Below the pieces are notes generated by a model that searched no databases, was not told the DNA's origin, and saw only the letters and a program-made list of their open reading frames with translations. A DNA stretch of 11,708 bases, from contig JAFDAE010000064.1 of NCBI GenBank assembly GCA_019314005.1, positions 1 to 11,708 of the forward strand, given 5' to 3'. The position numbers and the translations under genes were made by a program. Shown in pieces: positions 7,622 to 11,708 of this stretch. Position 1 is the stretch's first letter, and every line of letters begins with the position of its first letter. The stretch comes from Deltaproteobacteria bacterium. Its GTDB lineage: Bacteria; Desulfobacterota; Desulfobacteria; C00003060; C00003106.

Positions 7622-7735
7622 GGTTGTCGGTGTTGATCCACAGACTGTTTGTCAACATCGTGGAATTGAGCCCTAAGTAATTTAATATATACATTTATCA
7701 TATTGTTTTAGTATGTTCAAAGACGGCTTGTCGTG

Positions 7736-7752
7736 TTGGCACGCATCGTGCA
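7736..7752 (+). promoter_or_regulatory. Sigma-54 (-24/-12) promoter of the lipoprotein gene
   Basis: TTGGCACGCATCGTGCA matches the sigma-54 consensus YTGGCACGrNNNTTGCW. The -24 block TTGGCACG is complete, the -12 block has TGCA with one mismatch just before it, and the GG and GC pairs have the required 10-nt spacing. Transcription would begin near 7764, leaving a leader of about 145 nt before the lipoprotein ATG at 7909. The core GCACG-CAT-CGTGC is also a small inverted repeat, so a chance palindrome is an alternative reading. Confidence 0.55.
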
Positions 7753-7780
7753 AAATTATTAGTAGAATGGATAAGCATCA

Positions 7781-7789
7781 ATCTCAACA
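7781..7789 (-). repeat. TGTTGAGAT motif, reverse-strand copy
   Basis: ATCTCAACA on the plus strand is the reverse complement of the motif seen at 5476, 7579 and 7610. It lies about 20 bp downstream of the start predicted from the sigma-54 promoter, where a bound protein could block transcription. Confidence 0.4.
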
Positions 7790-7895
7790 CATTTTGAATC
7801 CCAGGGTTTATTATATGCCATGCCCTCATCAATGCATATTTCATCAGTTTGCTTGGAGCGTGACCTGTTATAACGCGCATCCCGCTTGTACCTTT

Positions 7896-7901
7896 GAGGG
7901 G
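7896..7901 (+). promoter_or_regulatory. Ribosome binding site of the lipoprotein gene
   Basis: GAGGGG lies 7 nt before the ATG at 7909-7911 and supports that start over the TTG at 7894, which would overlap the site. Confidence 0.55.
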
Positions 7902-7908
7902 TAAGAAA

Positions 7909-8268
7909 ATGGTGCTTAGATCAATAAAAGTATTTTTGACAGTTTGTATTATTTTTGTTGGGTTTATCTCTGCGTGTTCTGACAGAGATGAAAAACATAG
8001 AGAGGGACGGGACGTACCTTTAAAAAAATATACAAAAAAAGATCCTAATAGAAAAGAGACGCTCGCATTTTATGATGCATTAAAGGAGATTTTTCATAAA
8101 GATCACGGGAAAGGCTCAGAAGGTCCTGAGATTTTCATGCATACGCTTAAACCGGAGGATGACAAAAGTATCTATTACAGCATTGGTGACTGTTTTCTGA
8201 CAGTGTCTGTTGACGTGGATGGTGACCAAAAAAAAGGAAAAGATTTGTCTGCGGTATTTGAAATATAA
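7909..8268 (+). CDS. Outer-membrane-type lipoprotein, N-terminal part (frameshifted)
   Basis: The N-terminus has a basic start (MVLRSIK), a hydrophobic stretch and a lipobox FISAC with the lipidated Cys at residue 23. The next residue is Ser, which in Gram-negatives favours sorting to the outer membrane. I chose the ATG at 7909 over an in-frame TTG at 7894 because GAGGGG lies just upstream at 7896-7901. The mature part starts with a charged linker, then a strand ending in VDVDGD, the first Asp-rich FG-GAP-like repeat. The frame then crosses an A8 run (8228-8235) and stops at 8268 after 119 residues. The natural continuation lies one frame over (8210-9211). If the run had seven A the whole gene would encode 433 residues. 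The function is unknown; a cell-surface binding or structural role is typical of such repeats. Confidence 0.65.
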   Translation: MVLRSIKVFLTVCIIFVGFISACSDRDEKHREGRDVPLKKYTKKDPNRKETLAFYDALKEIFHKDHGKGSEGPEIFMHTLKPEDDKSIYYSIGDCFLTVSVDVDGDQKKGKDLSAVFEI

Positions 8269-9211
8269 GGAGTACGAGGATATATATACATCTGTTTCTT
8301 TGATTGTGGATGTATTCAAAATTAAAAAGCAGGTGCTGCGTCAGGAACTTAACCGTGGGTTTTTCTTCGAGGAGCGCTTTGTTGGCTTTAAAGACATAGA
8401 CTTGGACGATAAGGCAGAATTGATTACGAAAGTTCGCCTCAGTCCCGATTGTGCCGACTGTGGTTCATATCGAATCTATTCATTTAAAGAGGAGAGATTT
8501 AAACTCGCATTGAACCTATTTGACATTGACCCCAACCATCCTTTCTTAAAAAATGTGGCGGCCAAGCTATCAGATTTCGAAGAGATAATCTTAACAGAAT
8601 TCAAGAAAAGAACGAAAACCGAGTATCCATGCGGTATTTGCGAGAGCTGTGTAAGGTCAGATCCGTGGGTTGTGGATTCGGATCATGACGGTGATCCGGA
8701 GGTTGTCCTTCTGGTAATGCTGGGGCATGATGATTTCCTTAATGACAAGGTTCATTATTTATTTATGGCAGGGTTTACAAAAACCGGAAAAATAAAAAAC
8801 TACGAAATTCATGGGATCGATTTTGAATGCTGTTACTGGCCTTGGGGTGTGGATATTTTGGGATTCCTCGGAACACAGAATAAACGCACCCATTTGCTGA
8901 TCAATTATGCCTATACCGGCAACAGCATCCAATCCCCGGTGCTCAGAATTTATGATATAAAGTGGCCTAATACAAATAAAATTGGTGAGTTCGATGGATT
9001 TTATGAGCATGCCATTGTGAATCGGTTACGTGACATAGACGGAGACGGAAATACCGAAATTATTTATGTTGAGGACACTTACTGGCCTCCGGGAAAATCC
9101 CACGCATATATTGTTCCGATTTACGGTATTGCCGAATATCGGGGAGGCCGGTATGTAGAAGCCAAAGAGAAATTTAAAAGCACTCTTGAAAAGCTTAGTC
9201 AATTCAAATAA
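8210..9211 (+). pseudogene. FG-GAP/VCBS-like repeat region of the same lipoprotein, out of frame
   Basis: This is the C-terminal body of the gene begun at 7909. Meaningful coding in this frame starts at the A8 run, near 8234; the upstream codons to 8210 are the other frame read out of register. Joining the frames gives VDVDGDQKKEKICLRYL, a typical Asp-rich repeat. Three further repeats of the form D-x-D-x-D-x-x-x-E follow: DIDLDDKAEL, DSDHDGDPEV and DIDGDGNTEI. These resemble calcium-binding FG-GAP/VCBS repeats of exported proteins. A CxxC (DCADCG) and a CxxCxxC (CGICESC) lie between them and could form disulfides or bind metal. Without the upstream part this segment has no signal peptide and would not be exported. 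It ends 109 bp before the converging TIR-PFK gene. Confidence 0.65.
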
Positions 9212-9232
9212 AGGATGCTTTGATGCTTTTTC

Positions 9233-9298
9233 GAATAATCAGTGACCACACTTCAAAGATGTGGTATGAGGAAGGTCCCTAAAAGGTGATGGTTATTC
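9233..9298. terminator. Nested inverted repeats between converging genes, possible two-way terminator
   Basis: GAATAATC (9233-9240) can pair with GGTTATTC (9291-9298) with one G-U pair. Inside it ACCACA (9245-9250) pairs with TGTGGT (9260-9265) around a 9-nt loop. The element sits in the 109-bp gap between the converging lipoprotein and TIR-PFK genes, where a terminator is expected. There is no strong T run, so this is a weak call. Confidence 0.3.
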
Positions 9299-9320
9299 AA
9301 AATCTAGTAGACTTTAGAAA

Positions 9321-9620
9321 TTAAACCATCTTGGCGGGCTGGCCCGTATTGGCCAACACCGATTTCCAGAAAATTCCATTCTTGGGGACACGCTTCCTGC
9401 CTAACACAACCAGTTTTAAAGGGACTAAAACAAATTCGGTCATCCACTGGCTGATCATAAAGTCCGTGTATCCTGACATGGCATTATCCACGGCAAGAAT
9501 ACCCAAGCGTTGTCCAAAAATAACATCCTGGACACTCGGATTTATTGCTCGAATAAGATGTCTGGGTTCGTTAGTAAATACTCTGAAATCTTCCCAGATT
9601 TTGACCTGATCTGATGCCAT
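9321..9620 (-). pseudogene. Out-of-frame C-terminal end of the phosphofructokinase domain
   Basis: This segment encodes the C-terminal portion of a PFK-family protein: DFRVFTNEPRHLIRA, VQDVIFGQRLGILAVDNAMSG (shown in two parts here for its length), then TDFMISQWMTEFVLVPLKLV and VVLGRKRVPKNGIFWKSVLA. It follows the 9542-11461 gene but in a different frame. The switch lies between about 9628 and 9590, where one frame reads QTPDATWHQIRS and the other VKIWEDFRVF. An ATG at 9618-9620 is present, but a free-standing 99-residue PFK tail makes little sense. The simplest reading is one ancestral gene spanning 9321-11461 with a net one-frame change. Confidence 0.72.
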
Positions 9621-11461
9621 GTCGCGTCGGGAGTTTGACCTTGCACACGGCGACCGTTTGAGATAAATTTATTTATTGCCTTTCGTTCTCCCTCCCCAAG
9701 GCGTACATTCGTATCGTCTAAATATCTACATTTGTCATCGTCTTCGGAATTTCTGGGAATAGCCGTTTCTGCCAACAGGATCATTCCGTATGGGCTTTTC
9801 CCTTGTTGTCCGGGCTTATATCTTTCCTTGAGTCTATCTTTGATATGCCTGCTTAAAACCTCCATCGAAAAATCTGTCTCAGGAATAAGAACCGCATCGC
9901 AAACCCCGCTCGCCAGTGCAGCATGACTTACCACAAAACCTGAGTCCGAACCGAATAACTGCATGATGCAGAGTCTAGGGTTGGAACTTGCTTCTGTATA
10001 AAGTTGAAGTATAAATTCCTTGGCTTTTTCTACCGCTGACATGAAACCGAAGGATTGCCAAGCCCACAGGATATCATTATCCATGGTTTTTGGAATCGCG
10101 ACCACTGAAAACTTTCTATCAATTACTCTTTTTTCCTTCAATTTCAGCATTCGAGTATAAATCATATGCGATGCCCGCATACTCCCATCCCCGCCGATAA
10201 TGTAAAGTATATCAACATTATCTGCTAATTTGCGTACGATTCGATTCAAGGATGAATCTCGCTTCGCAGGATGATCAAAATCCATTAAAGGATCGTATCG
10301 AGATGTTCCTAAAAAAGACCCGCCCTGGTTGGATAATCCTTTTAGGATTTTTATCATCACGGATTCATTGTTTTCTTCTTCTATTAAGGGAATATAATCG
10401 CCACGCAACAATCCCTTAAAACCATCACGATAGCCGTACATTTGCAGGGTATATGGCTGCTTCTTTTCTATAGATTTATTTCTATATAAGCAGTGACGTT
10501 CTACAATTCCGGTAATCACCGCATTAATACCCGGTGCAATTCCTCCAGATACAAGAATCGCTACGGTAAGTGTTTCTTTCCTCGGATATATCAGCTTTTT
10601 CCGGGGGCCTGCCTCAGGAAATGATAACGACAAGGCGTTTAAACAGATCGGCACATCCACATTGTTGGTCCAGCAATGATATTTACTGCGAGCATCAACG
10701 ATAATTTTTGCATCCTCAGGCCGGTAATCTCCAATTACATCTTCAAGTATCGGATTTTGCTGTAATTCTGCTTCCTCATGGGCTTTAATTTTTTGAACTT
10801 CAGGCCATTTTTCAGAGCAGCCCTGTTCGAGTTTTATGGGAGATTCCAACCACCCCCTTCCATCGATATACTCCTGGATGATGTCTTTCTCATAATCGAA
10901 TGGATATCCAATTGGAAGACCGTCGGACTCTATCCATTTATTTTTGCCTAACAGCCTATCTGTAATATCTTTGGCACAATGGATTGCAGATTCATAGTTG
11001 ATCGCATGTTTCCCATTTTCTTCCGGGTGATAAGTATTTTTAGCCTTAACTGGCTTAGGATGACCAGCAAACTGAAATAGAACGTCTGGAATATTACCAG
11101 CTTCGGGAAGTTTCACAATAGCCGCAATTTTATCAATCTTCACTTTTTCAAATTTTCGGATAAAAGCCAGGGCCTCAAGCATTTGGGTGTTTCCAATTTC
11201 TGGGCCCACAAAGAACACGAATTTTGCGCAATTCCTGATTTTGCTTCCGATCTTTTCTCTCCAAATTTCGTCTTTAAATATATTCAAGGCGGTTTCTTCC
11301 GACAAATCATTATCTTTACCGATTTGGCGTTCGATTTTTTGTTGTAATGCTTCATCGGCCGAGTAACAATATGTTGTCAGACCTGACTGTTTCTTAAGAT
11401 AATAGTTTACAAGTCTTACAAACTTTTCGTCCTCAAAATTATAAGAAATAAATGTCTTCAT
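9542..11461 (-). CDS. TIR domain fused to a phosphofructokinase-like domain
   Basis: A 639-residue two-domain protein. Residues 1-135 look like a TIR domain: strand A TFISYNFEDEKFVRLV (3-17), a second strand TTYCYSADEA (29-38), and KFVFFVG followed by NTQMLEALAF (80-100), whose Glu96 sits where the NAD-cleaving Glu of TIR enzymes is found. From about 235 it is a PFK of the plant/trypanosome group: AGPRKK (284-289), GGIAPGIN (306-313), LGTSR (384-388), IGGDGS (422-427), PKTMDND (457-463) and LIPE (525-528). GGDG with PKT is the combination of ATP-dependent members of that group. The usual substrate-binding MGR is FGSDSG (503-508), so sugar phosphorylation is doubtful. The PFK C-terminus is out of frame (see 9321-9620). 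GGGAG and AAAGGA precede the ATG. A nucleotide- or sugar-sensing module driving a TIR effector is inference. Confidence 0.75.
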   Translation of the reverse strand: MKTFISYNFEDEKFVRLVNYYLKKQSGLTTYCYSADEALQQKIERQIGKDNDLSEETALNIFKDEIWREKIGSKIRNCAKFVFFVGPEIGNTQMLEALAFIRKFEKVKIDKIAAIVKLPEAGNIPDVLFQFAGHPKPVKAKNTYHPEENGKHAINYESAIHCAKDITDRLLGKNKWIESDGLPIGYPFDYEKDIIQEYIDGRGWLESPIKLEQGCSEKWPEVQKIKAHEEAELQQNPILEDVIGDYRPEDAKIIVDARSKYHCWTNNVDVPICLNALSLSFPEAGPRKKLIYPRKETLTVAILVSGGIAPGINAVITGIVERHCLYRNKSIEKKQPYTLQMYGYRDGFKGLLRGDYIPLIEEENNESVMIKILKGLSNQGGSFLGTSRYDPLMDFDHPAKRDSSLNRIVRKLADNVDILYIIGGDGSMRASHMIYTRMLKLKEKRVIDRKFSVVAIPKTMDNDILWAWQSFGFMSAVEKAKEFILQLYTEASSNPRLCIMQLFGSDSGFVVSHAALASGVCDAVLIPETDFSMEVLSRHIKDRLKERYKPGQQGKSPYGMILLAETAIPRNSEDDDKCRYLDDTNVRLGEGERKAINKFISNGRRVQGQTPDATWHQIRSKSGKISEYLLTNPDILFEQ

Positions 11462-11708
11462 AATATCCTTTCTCCCTTTGCTACCGTCGAATCGCTGTTG
11501 ATATTTTATTTCCTTGCGATGAGAATACTCTCTAATCGTATTGGGTTCTTTCAGGGGTTGCTTTTGCTTTATTTCTTGATAACACCTGCTAAAATTGACG
11601 GTTTCGTAAAAAGTCAGAACTGATTCAGGCGGCAGCTATGAGCATAATTTCACAACTCGCCACGAATTAGTTAAAACGTTTTTCAGGTGACTTAAAGTAG
11701 TCATAAAT
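11462..11708. other. Non-coding leader of TIR-PFK and possible dispersed-repeat end
   Basis: 247 bp with no convincing gene. It must hold the promoter of the TIR-PFK gene, but I see no clear -35/-10 pair or sigma-54 site. TGTTGATAT at 11496-11504 is a degenerate relative of the TGTTGAGAT motif. GACGGTTTCGTAAAAAGTC at 11597-11615 resembles a short sequence I have seen near gene ends in Desulfobacterota-like genomes and may mark the edge of a dispersed repeat. That is memory, not a search result. Confidence 0.35.

Larger units (their letters stand above)
7349..7908. other. 560-bp non-coding region with repeats and a sigma-54 promoter
   Basis: No convincing gene is present; the short open frames here have no recognisable protein features and conflict with one another. 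From left to right it contains a GATCG-rich patch near 7472-7486, a T9 run, a 7-bp-stem inverted repeat at 7531-7555, two direct repeats of TTTGTTGAGATAT (7578-7590 and 7609-7621), a weak inverted repeat TGTTGA/TCAACA near 7632-7658, the sigma-54 site at 7736-7752 and a reverse copy of the TGTTGAGAT motif at 7781-7789. The density of symmetric and repeated elements suggests a control region for the lipoprotein gene. Confidence 0.6.

Noticed and set aside
7698..7904. Short open frames on both strands (7713-7904 plus, 7698-7880 minus)
   Set aside because: They are mutually overlapping, have no protein-like composition and lie over the sigma-54 promoter and leader of the lipoprotein gene.
8228..8240. 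Programmed -1 ribosomal frameshift at the A run of the lipoprotein gene
   Set aside because: A -1 shift leads to a frame that soon stops (AGG AAA AGA ... TGA near 8260). The productive frame needs +1 or -2, so a dnaX-like -1 signal does not explain it.
9542..11461. Ordinary housekeeping 6-phosphofructokinase
   Set aside because: The N-terminal TIR-like domain, altered MGR motif and accessory setting do not fit a housekeeping glycolytic enzyme.
1..11708. CRISPR array, tRNA, rRNA or complete insertion sequence
   Set aside because: No regularly spaced repeats, tRNA-like cloverleaf, rRNA motifs or transposase were recognised on either strand.

Overview
The window reads as an accessory stretch of a bacterial chromosome, probably from a Gram-negative proteobacterium or a Desulfobacterota-like lineage. 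That guess rests on an outer-membrane-type lipoprotein, a well-formed sigma-54 (-24/-12) promoter and an NtrC-type AAA+ protein. It is weak, because there is no rRNA, tRNA or core gene to anchor it.

Layout. (1) Positions 1-5260, minus strand: a tight operon in the order ClpB-like AAA+ ATPase (3002-5260), MoxR/CobS-like AAA+ ATPase (1971-2984) and a CobT-like von Willebrand A (vWA) protein that runs off the left edge. The genes are 17 bp apart or overlap by 1 bp, and the two downstream ones have good ribosome binding sites. (2) Positions 5261-5644: a divergent, AT-rich control region with a 14-bp perfect palindrome and candidate promoters in both directions. (3) Positions 5645-7348, plus strand: an NtrC-family AAA+ protein that has lost both the GAFTGA loop and the C-terminal DNA-binding helix-turn-helix. 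(4) Positions 7349-7908: a 560-bp non-coding region with direct repeats, a hairpin and a sigma-54 promoter. (5) Positions 7909-9211, plus strand: an exported lipoprotein with Asp-rich FG-GAP-like repeats, split by a frameshift in an A8 run. (6) Positions 9321-11461, minus strand: a TIR domain fused to a plant/trypanosome-type phosphofructokinase domain, with its last ~95 codons out of frame. (7) Positions 11462-11708: non-coding.

How it may work. MoxR plus vWA is a known chaperone-like pairing in which the vWA protein is the metal-dependent adaptor, as in CobS/CobT. Here it sits in an operon with a second, Clp-like AAA+ machine and next to a third, NtrC-like ATPase. MoxR-vWA loci have been predicted computationally to be NTP-dependent conflict (defence) systems. 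The nearby TIR-PFK fusion, whose TIR family often degrades or cyclises NAD+, fits an immunity or stress island. A 9-bp motif (TGTTGAGAT) occurs four times, only in the two intergenic regions around the NtrC-like gene, which suggests shared control.

A recurring oddity is damage. Three of six genes are frameshifted, and the vWA break falls exactly on the metal-binding MIDAS loop. Walker B residues are atypical in the MoxR-like and Clp-like ATPases. The locus may be decaying, may contain sequence errors, or may use non-catalytic ATPases.
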